Source of the DNA: Mucilaginibacter sp.
Lineage (GTDB): Bacteria; Bacteroidota; Bacteroidia; Sphingobacteriales; Sphingobacteriaceae
Direction of reading: 5' to 3'
Length of the DNA: 64,000 nucleotides
Assembly: GCA_031292485.1 (NCBI GenBank)
Contig: JARLHA010000032.1
Span: 124,001-188,000 of the forward strand
Positions 25,793 to 34,182 of this stretch are shown piece after piece. Positions within the stretch are counted from its first letter, which is position 1; every line of letters starts with the position of its first letter. Below the pieces are notes generated by a model that was not told where the DNA came from, made no database searches, and saw only the letters and a list, made by a program, of their open reading frames with translations. A program made the position numbers and the translations under genes.

Positions 25793-27841
25793 ATGGATAA
25801 TAAACAAATACCTATTATTAACCGCGAAATAAGCTGGTTATATTTTAACGACAGGGTTTTGCAGGAGGCTGCCGATCCGACCGTCCCATTGATTGACCGT
25901 ATAAAGTTTTTAGCCATATTTTCATCAAATCTCGACGAATTTTATCGTGTCAGGGTGGCTACCTTAAGCCGCCTGGCAAACCTGAATGAAAAGGCAAAAG
26001 AGATTTTAGGTTACAACCCCAAAAAGATCCTGAACCAGATAAAAAATATTGTTGTAAGGCAGGAACGTAAGTTCAATAACCTGTACGAAAACATTATCGT
26101 AAAGCAACTTGCCGAAGAAAAGATTTTTATCCTGAACGACAAGCAGCTGAATGTCAGCCGCGGTGAGTTCGTAAAGCATTATTTCAGGGAAAAGCTGCTG
26201 GCAACATTGGTACCTATAATGTTAAATGATGGCCTTCCGTTGCCAGAGCTAAGGGACAGGGCCATCTATTTTTTTGTAAAACTCACTAAAAGCAAAAAAA
26301 CCAGGCTGGCATTAATTGAATTCCCCGATTCTTTATCCCGGTTTATTGTTTTGCCCGAAACCAACAACCTGAAGTTCATCATCCTGCTGGATGATGTTAT
26401 CCGCTATAGTTTGGAAGATATATTCTTCATTTTTGAACATGATAAAATAGAAGCGTTTTCAATCCAGCTTACCCGTGATGCAGAACTCGACCTTGACAAA
26501 GAGGTGAGCGAGAAATTTATAGATTCCCTTGCAAAAAGCCTGCAAAAGCGGAAGAAGGGTAAGCCAATGCGTTTACTGTACGACTCAGAAATGCCGCTGG
26601 ATATGCTCAAATACCTGGTTAGCAAAATGGGCCTCAACGGCGAAAGCCTTATCCCCGGCAACCGCTATCATAATTTTAAAAACTTCATCTCCTTTCCTAA
26701 TGTGGGCAGGCATGAATTGGAGTACGAAAAAAACATTCCACTACCTGTTGACGGTCTTTCGTTTGGTAAAAGCTTGATGGGAATGGTGTCCAAAAAGGAT
26801 TATATGATCAGTACGCCATACCAGTCTTACGATTATGTGATCCACTTTTTGAGGGAAGCTGCTATTGACCCTAAAGTTAAAGAGATCAGCATTGCCGTTT
26901 ACAGGCTGGCGGAAAATTCAAGGGTTATCCATGCATTGATCAATGCTGCCAAAAATGGTAAAAAAGTTACCTGCCTGGTTGAACTCAGGGCAAGGTTTGA
27001 TGAGCAAAACAATATAGGATGGAGCAGGAGGCTTGAAGAAGAAGGCGTAAATGTACTTTACGGCATTGATGGTTATAAAGTACACTCAAAAATTTGCCTC
27101 ATAGGCAGGCTCGAAAAGGGAAAACTGGAATACTATGCCTGTTTATCAACGGGCAACTTTAACGAGAAAACAGCGCAGATATATGCTGATCATACATTGC
27201 TTACCGTTAATAAAAGTATCACAGCCGACCTGGTAAATATATTTAAGGCCTTAAATAAAAGCACTTTACCCAGAGGCTTGAAAAGCCTGATCGTATCGCC
27301 TATTGATGCGCGCCCAGCCATTTACAAGCTAATAGATACCGAAATAAAAAATGCGAAAGCCGGCAAAGAAGCTTACATGATCCTAAAGATGAACAGCCTT
27401 GCCGACGAGCAAATTATTGCTAAGCTATATGAAGCAAGTAACGCTGGTGTTAAAATCAAAATGATCATCAGGGGGATGTGTTGCCTTATCGCAGGGATGA
27501 AAGGCTATAGCGAAAATATTGAAGTGGTCAGTATTGTCGACAAGTACCTGGAGCATTCGCGCGTGCATATTTATTGCAACGGCGGCCATGAATTGATCTA
27601 TTTAACCTCCGCCGATTTTATGACCAGGAATATTGATACCCGCGTTGAGGTTGGCTTCCCGGTGCTGGATGCAGAATTAAGAAAAGAAATCAGGCATATG
27701 ATCAACCTGCAACTGGAGGATAATACCAAATCACGCGAGATCAATAGCCACAATACTAACAAATATCATAAAAACAATTCGGGCATCCCCCAAAGGGCCC
27801 AGGTTGATATTTACAATTACCTTAAATTTAAAAACAAATAA
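25793..27841 (+). CDS. ppk1: Polyphosphate kinase 1
   Basis: This 682-residue protein covers the N, H, C1 and C2 domains of PPK1. N-terminal REISWLYFNDRVLQEA and FLAIFSSNLDEFYRVRVATL are diagnostic. The phosphohistidine region reads YKVHSKICLIGR and the second conserved histidine is in HSRVHIYCNGG. It makes polyphosphate from ATP. The ppx gene follows in the same reading frame after only the stop codon and one AAG codon, a tight two-gene operon. The upstream spacer is AT-rich and starts after the TTCATGG repeat. Confidence 0.97.
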   Translation: MDNKQIPIINREISWLYFNDRVLQEAADPTVPLIDRIKFLAIFSSNLDEFYRVRVATLSRLANLNEKAKEILGYNPKKILNQIKNIVVRQERKFNNLYENIIVKQLAEEKIFILNDKQLNVSRGEFVKHYFREKLLATLVPIMLNDGLPLPELRDRAIYFFVKLTKSKKTRLALIEFPDSLSRFIVLPETNNLKFIILLDDVIRYSLEDIFFIFEHDKIEAFSIQLTRDAELDLDKEVSEKFIDSLAKSLQKRKKGKPMRLLYDSEMPLDMLKYLVSKMGLNGESLIPGNRYHNFKNFISFPNVGRHELEYEKNIPLPVDGLSFGKSLMGMVSKKDYMISTPYQSYDYVIHFLREAAIDPKVKEISIAVYRLAENSRVIHALINAAKNGKKVTCLVELRARFDEQNNIGWSRRLEEEGVNVLYGIDGYKVHSKICLIGRLEKGKLEYYACLSTGNFNEKTAQIYADHTLLTVNKSITADLVNIFKALNKSTLPRGLKSLIVSPIDARPAIYKLIDTEIKNAKAGKEAYMILKMNSLADEQIIAKLYEASNAGVKIKMIIRGMCCLIAGMKGYSENIEVVSIVDKYLEHSRVHIYCNGGHELIYLTSADFMTRNIDTRVEVGFPVLDAELRKEIRHMINLQLEDNTKSREINSHNTNKYHKNNSGIPQRAQVDIYNYLKFKNK

Positions 27842-27844
27842 AAG

Positions 27845-28732
27845 TTGAGATACGCCGCCATTGACATAGGTTCAAACGCAGTAAGGCTACTTATTGCAGA
27901 TATTACCGAAAATAACACCTCAGTTTCCTTCAAAAAAAACACGTTGGTACGGGTGCCGTTACGACTGGGAGATGATGCTTTCCTTGATCATTCTCTTTCT
28001 GAACGAAAATCAACCGACCTGCTTAAAACCATGGTGGCTTTCCGTAACCTGATGGATGTGTACAAAGTTGCCGATTATATGGCTTTTGCGACGTCGGCTA
28101 TGCGAGAGGCGAAAAATGGGATGGAGGTCGCAGATCAGATAAAAACAACGGCTAATATCGACCTGGAGATCATCAACGGGCAGAAAGAAGCAAAAATTAT
28201 CTACTCAAGCCATATTGAACAAAATATTGATAAAAGCAAAAACTACCTGTATATTGATGTTGGCGGAGGAAGTACAGAATTATCTCTTTTTTCAGGCGGT
28301 GAATTGTGGGCATCCAAATCCTTTAATATCGGCACTATAAGAATGCTCGATAACCAGGATACCGAAGAAAGCTGGAATGATATGAAAGATTTCTTGCGTG
28401 AAAATACACGCCCTTTTAAAGTAATATCAGGCATTGGTACGGGCGGAAATATTAACAAACTTTACAAAATGGCCGATGAAAAAGACAAGGCGCCTTTAAG
28501 TTTCGGAAAGTTGAAATCTCTCTATAATTATTTAACCTCGTTTTCATTAAAAGACAGGATAAATGTACTTGGCTTAAACCAGGACAGGGCAGACGTGATT
28601 ATACCGGCCTGTGAGATCTATATGACGGTAATGAAAGTTGCAAACATTAAAAATATGTATGTACCTACGGTTGGTTTGGTGGATGGAATTATCCAAACGC
28701 TCATCGAAAAGAATTTTTCAAAAGTGAGTTAA
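27845..28732 (+). CDS. ppx: Exopolyphosphatase/pppGpp phosphohydrolase
   Basis: This 295-residue single-domain Ppx/GppA protein has an ASKHA fold with AAIDIGSNAVRLLI at the N-terminus, FATSAMREAKNG and YIDVGGGSTELSLFSGG. It cleaves terminal phosphates from polyphosphate and possibly pppGpp. The start codon is TTG, chosen because the family motif begins immediately after it and the preceding in-frame codon is AAG after the ppk1 stop (27839-27841). Enzyme pairs that make and break polyphosphate are commonly joined. The single-domain form lacks the long C-terminal region of the E. coli enzymes. Confidence 0.93.
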   Translation: MRYAAIDIGSNAVRLLIADITENNTSVSFKKNTLVRVPLRLGDDAFLDHSLSERKSTDLLKTMVAFRNLMDVYKVADYMAFATSAMREAKNGMEVADQIKTTANIDLEIINGQKEAKIIYSSHIEQNIDKSKNYLYIDVGGGSTELSLFSGGELWASKSFNIGTIRMLDNQDTEESWNDMKDFLRENTRPFKVISGIGTGGNINKLYKMADEKDKAPLSFGKLKSLYNYLTSFSLKDRINVLGLNQDRADVIIPACEIYMTVMKVANIKNMYVPTVGLVDGIIQTLIEKNFSKVS

Positions 28733-28773
28733 ATTATTTTCAATAAATTGTAAAAAAATTAAAAAACTGTTAT

Positions 28774-28781
28774 TATATTTG
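28774..28781 (+). promoter_or_regulatory. Candidate -7 promoter element before ubiX
   Basis: TATATTTG is an exact TAnnTTTG match. A TTG at 28748-28750 lies 23 bases upstream, a little further than the usual -33 spacing. If used, it would begin a short RNA ending in the terminator at 28822-28853. Confidence 0.4.
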
Positions 28782-28787
28782 TGACGC

Positions 28788-28853
28788 CCTTTCAATGGGC
28801 ATGTTTTTCATAGGTAGATGTAGGGTCGAGTACTTGTTATTCGACCCTTTTTT
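28788..28853 (+). ncRNA. Possible small RNA or attenuator leader
   Basis: Following the -7 element there is a short hairpin (GCCC at 28786-28789 with GGGC at 28797-28800) and then an intrinsic terminator. No ORF covers this segment. The product would be about 65 bases; alternatively it is a leader that terminates or reads through into ubiX, 28 bases further on. Confidence 0.3.
28822..28853 (+). terminator. Rho-independent terminator before ubiX
   Basis: AGGGTCGA (28822-28829) pairs with TCGACCCT (28841-28848) around an 11-base loop and is followed by TTTTTT. It lies 90 bases after the ppx stop and 28 bases before ubiX, so it may end the ppk1-ppx transcript or act on a transcript initiating at 28781. 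Confidence 0.8.
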
Positions 28854-28881
28854 ATGCAGTAAATTTTAGCTGGCGAGGTTT

Positions 28882-29454
28882 ATGAGTACGGATGTAAAGA
28901 AAAAAATAATTGTCGCAGTTTGCGGAGCCAGCGGTTCAATTTACGCAAAGCTTTTATTGGATAAGCTGGTGCAATTAAATGAACAGGTAAAGGATGTTGC
29001 GGTCGTAATGTCGGACAATGCCAAAGACATCTGGAAGTTTGAATTGGATAACGAAACTTACGCAAATTACCCGTTTAAGTTTTACGCCAAAAATGATTTT
29101 ATGGCGCCTTTTGCATCAGGATCGGCCAGGTATGATACCATGGTGATTATTCCCTGCTCTATGGGGGTTTTAGGAAGGGTGGCAGGTGGAATATCAGATG
29201 ACCTGATTACCCGCGCAGCTGATGTAATTTTAAAAGAACGCCGCAGGCTAATATTGGTACCGCGCGATATGCCCTTAAGTCTGATCCATATCCGCAATAT
29301 GCAAACCATCACTGAAGCAGGAGGTATTATCTGTCCGGCCATACCATCATACTATAGCAAGCCGCAAACGATTGAGGACCTTGCCATGACGGTGGTTAAC
29401 AGGGTAGTTGATTTGATCGGGCTGGAAAATGAGACTTACCGGTGGAGCGAATAA
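28882..29454 (+). CDS. ubiX: UbiX-family flavin prenyltransferase
   Basis: This 190-residue flavoprotein has the UbiX/Pad1 signatures IIVAVCGASGSIYAKLLLD at the N-terminus, APFASGSARYDTMVIIPCSM and ERRRLILVPRDMPLSLIHIRNM. It joins dimethylallyl phosphate to FMN to make the prenylated flavin used by UbiD-type decarboxylases. UbiD is not next to it, so the partner is elsewhere in the genome. The start at 28882 is in good register with the family. The preceding terminator makes an independent or attenuated transcript likely. Confidence 0.93.
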   Translation: MSTDVKKKIIVAVCGASGSIYAKLLLDKLVQLNEQVKDVAVVMSDNAKDIWKFELDNETYANYPFKFYAKNDFMAPFASGSARYDTMVIIPCSMGVLGRVAGGISDDLITRAADVILKERRRLILVPRDMPLSLIHIRNMQTITEAGGIICPAIPSYYSKPQTIEDLAMTVVNRVVDLIGLENETYRWSE

Positions 29455-29685
29455 TGAATTTCGGAATTTCGATTTCGTATTGCTCTATCAACTGCCATCA
29501 GTTTAAAAATAAGACGAGACTTGTCACCATGAGCGATTCTGAAATGGTTGATTTTTTGTCTGGTCAAATAGCAAAAGCCGGCAAATAGCAATCACAATAG
29601 AAGGTGAGGATTAAGTTACAACCTTATTGGAATTCGGAATCCGAAATCGAAATTCCGAATTCCGAATTCCGAAATAATTTCCGAC
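29455..29685. repeat. Two TCCGAAAT-word repeats flanking a 150-base spacer
   Basis: AATTTCGGAATTTCGATTTC at 29458-29477 starts just after the ubiX stop. A second copy at 29633-29683 (AATTCGGAATCCGAAATCGA, then AATTCCGAATTCCG) precedes mtaB. The central spacer contains only a 19-codon frame that I do not regard as a gene. Confidence 0.6.
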
Positions 29686-29700
29686 CTTTGCGCCTTCAAA

Positions 29701-31020
29701 ATGAACAAAAAGGTTGCTTTTTATACATTAGGTTGTAAACTGAATTATTCGGAAACATCGTCTATTGGCCGGCTTTTTATTAAAGCAGGTTATGATACGG
29801 TTGACTTTACCGATACGCCTGATGTTTATGTGATCAATACATGTTCGGTTACTGATAACGCAGATAAAAAGTGTAAAAAGGTAGTAAAAGAAGCGCTTAA
29901 AATATCCCCTGCGGCTTATGTTACTATAGTTGGCTGTTATGCGCAATTAAAACCAAAAGAGATTGCTGAAATTCCGGGGGTGGATATGGTTTTAGGCGCT
30001 GCCGAGAAATTTCAGATTGTTGACTATATCACTGATCTGACTAAAAATCCTAAAGCGCTTGTTTATAACCAGCCGGTATCCGAAGCAAAAGAGTTTATCA
30101 GCGGATACTCCTTTGGCGACAGAACCCGTACCTTTCTAAAAGTTCAGGACGGCTGCGATTATTCCTGTTCTTTTTGTACCATACCGTTGGCAAGAGGCAA
30201 CAGCCGGAGCGATACCATTGAGCATGTGATTGAACAGGCTCAACAAATTGCAGCATCCGGTGTAAAGGAAATTGTTTTAACAGGGGTGAATCTTGGCGAT
30301 TTTGGGATTCGTGATGGTAAACGCCACGATAAATTCTTCGACCTGGTGAAAGCCCTGGATGAAGTAGAAGGGATTAACCGTATACGGATCTCATCTATCG
30401 AACCCAATTTATTAACGGACGAGATTATTGAATTTGTGGCCGGCTCAAAACGTTTTGTTCCGCACTTTCATATACCATTGCAGTCAGGTTCTGACAAAAT
30501 ACTAGGTTTAATGCGCCGCAGGTACAAAAGGGACTTATATGTAAACAGGGTTGCAAAAATTAAACAGCTGATGCCTGATTGTTGTATCGGTGTAGATGTA
30601 ATCGTTGGTTTTCCCGGCGAATCACGGGAAGATTTTATTGATACCTATAATTTTTTAAATGAGTTAAACGTTTCGTATCTGCACGTATTTACTTATTCAG
30701 AAAGAGAAAATACCCTGGCAAGTGAAATGGAAGGAGTGGTACCCGGCTCAACCCGTGCCGACCGGAGTAAGATGCTGCATATTTTATCGGATAAAAAACG
30801 CAGGGCATTTTATGGGAGCCAGTTAAATAAAACCGAAGAAGTGTTATTTGAAGGAGATATTAAAGACGGTTTTATGCATGGTTTTACCCGTAACTATGTA
30901 AAAGTTAAAACCAAGTATGATCCGGTGCTTGTTAACGAAATAAAGAGCGTTTTATTAACACAAATATCACCGGATGGTGATGTTGAAATAACCGAAACCG
31001 AAGAAATATTTGCACATTAA
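29701..31020 (+). CDS. mtaB: tRNA (t6A37) C2-methylthiotransferase
   Basis: This 439-residue radical-SAM methylthiotransferase has the UPF0004 N-terminal domain (YTLGCKLNYSETS, NTCSVTDNADKKC, VGCYAQ) that binds one 4Fe-4S cluster, the radical-SAM motif CDYSCSFCTIP that binds the second, and a C-terminal TRAM domain. N-terminal LGCKLN is the MtaB hallmark; MiaB and RimO differ. It thiomethylates t6A37 of tRNAs decoding ANN codons. CGACCTTTGC upstream resembles a -7 element with one mismatch. lgt follows 28 bases after its stop. Confidence 0.94.
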   Translation: MNKKVAFYTLGCKLNYSETSSIGRLFIKAGYDTVDFTDTPDVYVINTCSVTDNADKKCKKVVKEALKISPAAYVTIVGCYAQLKPKEIAEIPGVDMVLGAAEKFQIVDYITDLTKNPKALVYNQPVSEAKEFISGYSFGDRTRTFLKVQDGCDYSCSFCTIPLARGNSRSDTIEHVIEQAQQIAASGVKEIVLTGVNLGDFGIRDGKRHDKFFDLVKALDEVEGINRIRISSIEPNLLTDEIIEFVAGSKRFVPHFHIPLQSGSDKILGLMRRRYKRDLYVNRVAKIKQLMPDCCIGVDVIVGFPGESREDFIDTYNFLNELNVSYLHVFTYSERENTLASEMEGVVPGSTRADRSKMLHILSDKKRRAFYGSQLNKTEEVLFEGDIKDGFMHGFTRNYVKVKTKYDPVLVNEIKSVLLTQISPDGDVEITETEEIFAH

Positions 31021-31048
31021 CCTTATATTGCGCCCAAAACATTAACCT

Positions 31049-32212
31049 ATGTTCCCTACTATTTCTTCGCTGATTCAATATTTTACCGGGATAAACATAC
31101 CGCTTCCAATACAATCTTTTGGTTTTTTCGTTGCTATAGCATTTATAGGGGGGTATTGGGCCTTTGTGCAGGAGTTTAAACGGAAAGAAAAACTGGGTTA
31201 TATCCATTCCTTTGAAAAAACTGTAACCATTGGTCAACCCGTTACCATAGGCGAATTGGCCGGCAATGGTTTTTTTGGGTTTATTTTAGGATTCAAATTG
31301 GTTGATGCTATACTAAATTATCATACGCTTCTTGACGATACACAGGGTTTTATTTTATCAGCAAGAGGTAATTGGATCGGCGGGATTATTGGTGCGGCCG
31401 CGTTTGCTTACTGGGCCTATTACGAAAGTAAGAAACAGGAATTGCCTGCTCCTAAAACCCAGGTGGTAACCGTTCACCCTTACGAGTTAATGGGGAGTAT
31501 TTTACTTTGGGCTGCAGTTTGCGGTTTCGCAGGGGCGAAAGTATTCAATGCGCTGGAAAACTGGGGCGAGTTTATGAAGGACCCGGTAGGTATGCTGATT
31601 GGATTTAGCGGCCTTACATTTTACGGCGGCCTGATCTGTGGTGGTGCTGTGGTATTATACATTGCCGCGAAACACGGCATCAAATGGATGGATATGCTTG
31701 ATATTGGCGGACCGGGCATGATGCTGGCTTATGGCATTGGCCGCGTTGGCTGCCAGATGTCAGGTGATGGGGATTGGGGTATCCCTAACCTTGCGCCAAA
31801 ACCACACTGGCTAAGCTGGGCACCCGATTGGATGTGGGCGTTTAACTTCCCTCATAATGTAAATAATGAAGGCGTTGCTATTCCGGGTTGTGTTGGTAAA
31901 TTTTGCAGCGAACTGCCTGTCCCTGTATTCCCGACCTCTTTTTACGAATCGGTAATTTGTATCCTGCTCTTTTTATTCCTGTGGAGCATCCGCAGTAAAA
32001 TAAAAGCGCCGGGTGTATTGTTTGGTATCTATATGATCCTGGCGGGTATCGAACGTTTTTTTATAGAATTAATCAGGGTTAATACTAAATATCATGTAGC
32101 AGGGATAAATTTTACACAGGCAGAGTTGATCTCTATATTTATGGTATTAGGCGGATCGGTGCTATGTTTTACTCAAATGAACAAAAAAAACAAAGAAATT
32201 AAACATGGCTAA
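31049..32212 (+). CDS. lgt: Prolipoprotein diacylglyceryl transferase
   Basis: This 387-residue integral membrane protein is longer than the approximately 290-residue E. coli Lgt, mainly through an extended N-terminal region and a loop around residues 240-285, a size seen in Bacteroidota. The family signature [16 protein letters not shown] and later [11 protein letters not shown] are present, with about seven hydrophobic helices. It transfers diacylglycerol from phosphatidylglycerol to the lipobox cysteine, the first step for the lipoproteins in this window. It overlaps gtrA by 8 bases. Confidence 0.94.
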   Translation: MFPTISSLIQYFTGINIPLPIQSFGFFVAIAFIGGYWAFVQEFKRKEKLGYIHSFEKTVTIGQPVTIGELAGNGFFGFILGFKLVDAILNYHTLLDDTQGFILSARGNWIGGIIGAAAFAYWAYYESKKQELPAPKTQVVTVHPYELMGSILLWAAVCGFAGAKVFNALENWGEFMKDPVGMLIGFSGLTFYGGLICGGAVVLYIAAKHGIKWMDMLDIGGPGMMLAYGIGRVGCQMSGDGDWGIPNLAPKPHWLSWAPDWMWAFNFPHNVNNEGVAIPGCVGKFCSELPVPVFPTSFYESVICILLFLFLWSIRSKIKAPGVLFGIYMILAGIERFFIELIRVNTKYHVAGINFTQAELISIFMVLGGSVLCFTQMNKKNKEIKHG

Positions 32213-32690
32213 CCGCAATCTGGGCAATAAATTATTAAAAAACCAGGTTGTCAGATTTGTTTTTTCTGCAGGAGTAGGGTTTTTAATGGATGTATCTGCT
32301 TTTTACCTTTTTTATCATAACCTGCTTACCCAAAAAACGTATCATATCGTTTACCTCACAGTACGCAATTACACACTTTCGTTTTCCATATCGTTTTTCC
32401 TGGGGGTGCTTGTTAATTTTTTGATCACCCGGTATTTTGTTTTTTCTGAATCAAATCTACCTCCATACAAACAGTTTTTCCGGTTTGTGTCAGTTGCTTT
32501 TGTTGGATATTTTGCCAACCTTGCCGTATTAAAATTGTTTATCCAGAGTTTTCAAATGGACCCCATTATAGCCCGCCCCTCGGCAGCGTTGAGTTTATTC
32601 TTTTTAAGTTTCTTTGTCCATAAGTTTTTCTCATTCAGCCTTTCATTAAGACATCATGCATCTGAAAGAAGTAACGCACAAAGTAATTGA
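32205..32690 (+). CDS. GtrA family membrane protein
   Basis: This 161-residue protein has four hydrophobic helices and the GtrA/PF04138 pattern: [22 protein letters not shown], then [26 protein letters not shown]. GtrA-like proteins are linked to transfer of lipid-linked sugars for polysaccharide or teichoic acid decoration; the actual substrate is unknown. It starts 8 bases inside the end of lgt and its end overlaps the next gene by 35 bases, so the three are translationally coupled. A role in cell-surface glycan flipping fits that company but is inference. Confidence 0.9.
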   Translation: MANRNLGNKLLKNQVVRFVFSAGVGFLMDVSAFYLFYHNLLTQKTYHIVYLTVRNYTLSFSISFFLGVLVNFLITRYFVFSESNLPPYKQFFRFVSVAFVGYFANLAVLKLFIQSFQMDPIIARPSAALSLFFLSFFVHKFFSFSLSLRHHASERSNAQSN

Positions 32691-33447
32691 AATAGCCAAA
32701 GAAGCGGGTGCCTTTATCCGCGAGCAACGTAAAACATTCAGCCCCGACAAAATCGAATTCAAAGGACTAAACGACCTGGTTTCATATGTAGATAAAACGG
32801 CCGAACAAATCATCGTGTCTGCTTTGCAACTTGTATTGCCGGAAGCGGGGTTTATCACCGAAGAAAAAACTATTAACCGGATAGGGGATAAATATAACTG
32901 GATCATTGACCCGTTGGATGGCACCACCAATTTTATCCATGGCCTGCCGGTTTTTTCGGTAAGTATTGCTCTGCAGGAAGGTGATGACCTTGTTGTAGGT
33001 GTTGTATATGAAATTAATCAGGATGAATGCTTTTACGCATGGAAAGATTCGCCGGCATATTTAAATGGCCATGAGATCAGGGTAACGTCGACACCAACAG
33101 TTGATAAATGCTTACTGGCAACAGGATTCCCTTATTACGATTTTCAAAAACAAACTGCATATATTGAATTATTTGCCGAGCTGATGCGCAGTTGCCATGG
33201 CCTGCGTCGTTTGGGCTCAGCAGCAGTTGATCTTGCCTACACCGCTTGCGGCAGGTTCGACGCCTTTTACGAATATAATTTGAATGCCTGGGATGTTGCT
33301 GCCGGAATTGTTATCGTACGGCAGGCCGGTGGCGAAGTAGTAAACTTTAAAGGCGGAAATGAAGTTTTAAATACGAGGGAATTGCTGGCGACGAACGGAA
33401 AGATAACAGGGGAGACGCTAAGAGTGATCCAAAAATATTTTAATTAA
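32656..33447 (+). CDS. Inositol monophosphatase family protein
   Basis: This 263-residue protein has the metal-binding motifs DPLDGTTNFIHGLP and AWDVAAGIVIVRQAGGEV of the IMPase/SuhB/CysQ family, and EEKT for the third metal ligand. Likely substrates are inositol-1-phosphate, 3'-phosphoadenosine 5'-phosphate or fructose-1,6-bisphosphate; the motifs do not separate these. The ATG at 32656 lies inside the gtrA coding region; the family N-terminus fits this start. It is the last gene of the mtaB-lgt-gtrA cluster. Confidence 0.9.
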   Translation: MHLKEVTHKVIEIAKEAGAFIREQRKTFSPDKIEFKGLNDLVSYVDKTAEQIIVSALQLVLPEAGFITEEKTINRIGDKYNWIIDPLDGTTNFIHGLPVFSVSIALQEGDDLVVGVVYEINQDECFYAWKDSPAYLNGHEIRVTSTPTVDKCLLATGFPYYDFQKQTAYIELFAELMRSCHGLRRLGSAAVDLAYTACGRFDAFYEYNLNAWDVAAGIVIVRQAGGEVVNFKGGNEVLNTRELLATNGKITGETLRVIQKYFN

Positions 33448-33470
33448 CAACTTCGTGAAATTCGTGTCTA

Positions 33471-34019
33471 TTATAATGCTTCAGAAACAACTTCAGTAAC
33501 TTCCGGCACCATTCTTTTAAGTAAGTTCTCGATACCGGCTTTCAGCGTAACGGTTGATGAAGGGCAGCCGCTGCACGATCCGCGTAACTCAACAGTAACA
33601 ACGCCGGCATCAAATGATTTATAGGCAATAGCGCCGCCATCCTGTTCAACAGCAGGGCGTACATAGTCGTTCAATATCTGCTGGATCTTTACTTCAGTAT
33701 CGGTGCCTTCAAAATCAGCTTCAACATGTTCTTCTTCTTTTATAACCAGTTCCGATTCTACTGCGCCCTTTACAAACTCTTTTAATATCGGTAACAAATC
33801 TTCCCAGTTATCGCCTTCAAACTTAGTTACAGTAACAAAATTACTTGCAAAGAAAACCCCGTTTACAAAGGAAAATTTATATAACTCTTTTGCAAAAGGC
33901 GAAGTTTCGGCACTTTCTTTTGTAGGGAAGTCTAAACTGCCATTGATCAGCAACTTGTTCACAATGAACTTCATGGTTGCCGGGTTAGGAGTTGATTCGG
34001 TATATACGTTGATATTCAT
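33471..34019 (-). CDS. Nfu-type iron-sulfur cluster scaffold/carrier
   Basis: This 182-residue protein combines the Nfu N-terminal domain (TESTPNPATMKFIVNK, then SPFAKELYKFSFVNGVFF) with a NifU C-terminal domain carrying the cluster-binding CxxC in RGSCSGCPSSTVTLKAGIE. It carries 4Fe-4S clusters to target enzymes such as MtaB. It is on the minus strand, convergent with the IMPase gene. A TAACTTTG element on the minus strand, 27 bases before the ATG, probably directs its transcription. Confidence 0.94.
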   Translation of the reverse strand: MNINVYTESTPNPATMKFIVNKLLINGSLDFPTKESAETSPFAKELYKFSFVNGVFFASNFVTVTKFEGDNWEDLLPILKEFVKGAVESELVIKEEEHVEADFEGTDTEVKIQQILNDYVRPAVEQDGGAIAYKSFDAGVVTVELRGSCSGCPSSTVTLKAGIENLLKRMVPEVTEVVSEAL

Positions 34020-34045
34020 TTTATTTTATAACTAATATAGATGAA

Positions 34046-34053
34046 CAAAGTTA
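34046..34053 (-). promoter_or_regulatory. Candidate -7 promoter element for nfu
   Basis: The minus strand reads TAACTTTG, an exact TAnnTTTG match at a reasonable distance from the start codon at 34019. There is no clear -33 TTTG. Confidence 0.45.
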
Positions 34054-34106
34054 AACAGCTTTTTGATTTATTTAGACTGATTATATTGTTATGACCTGTT
34101 GGTGAC

Positions 34107-34182
34107 TTAGAGATTAGAGACTGGAGGTTAGAGATTAGGTGAAGACAAAATTAACTATCCTCTAATCTCCAACCTCTGATCA
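34107..34182. repeat. GAGATTAGAGACTGG/CCTCTAATCTCC hairpin repeat
   Basis: TTAGAGATTAGAGACTGGAG (34108-34127) with GTTAGAGATTAGG forms one arm and TATCCTCTAATCTCCAACCT (34156-34175) with CTGATCACTA the other. The hairpin starts just after the purB stop, a plausible terminator for that gene. Confidence 0.6.

Noticed and set aside
29530..29588. 19-codon frame between the two TCCGAAAT repeats before mtaB
   Set aside because: It is too short, no family fits, and the region is repeat-derived.
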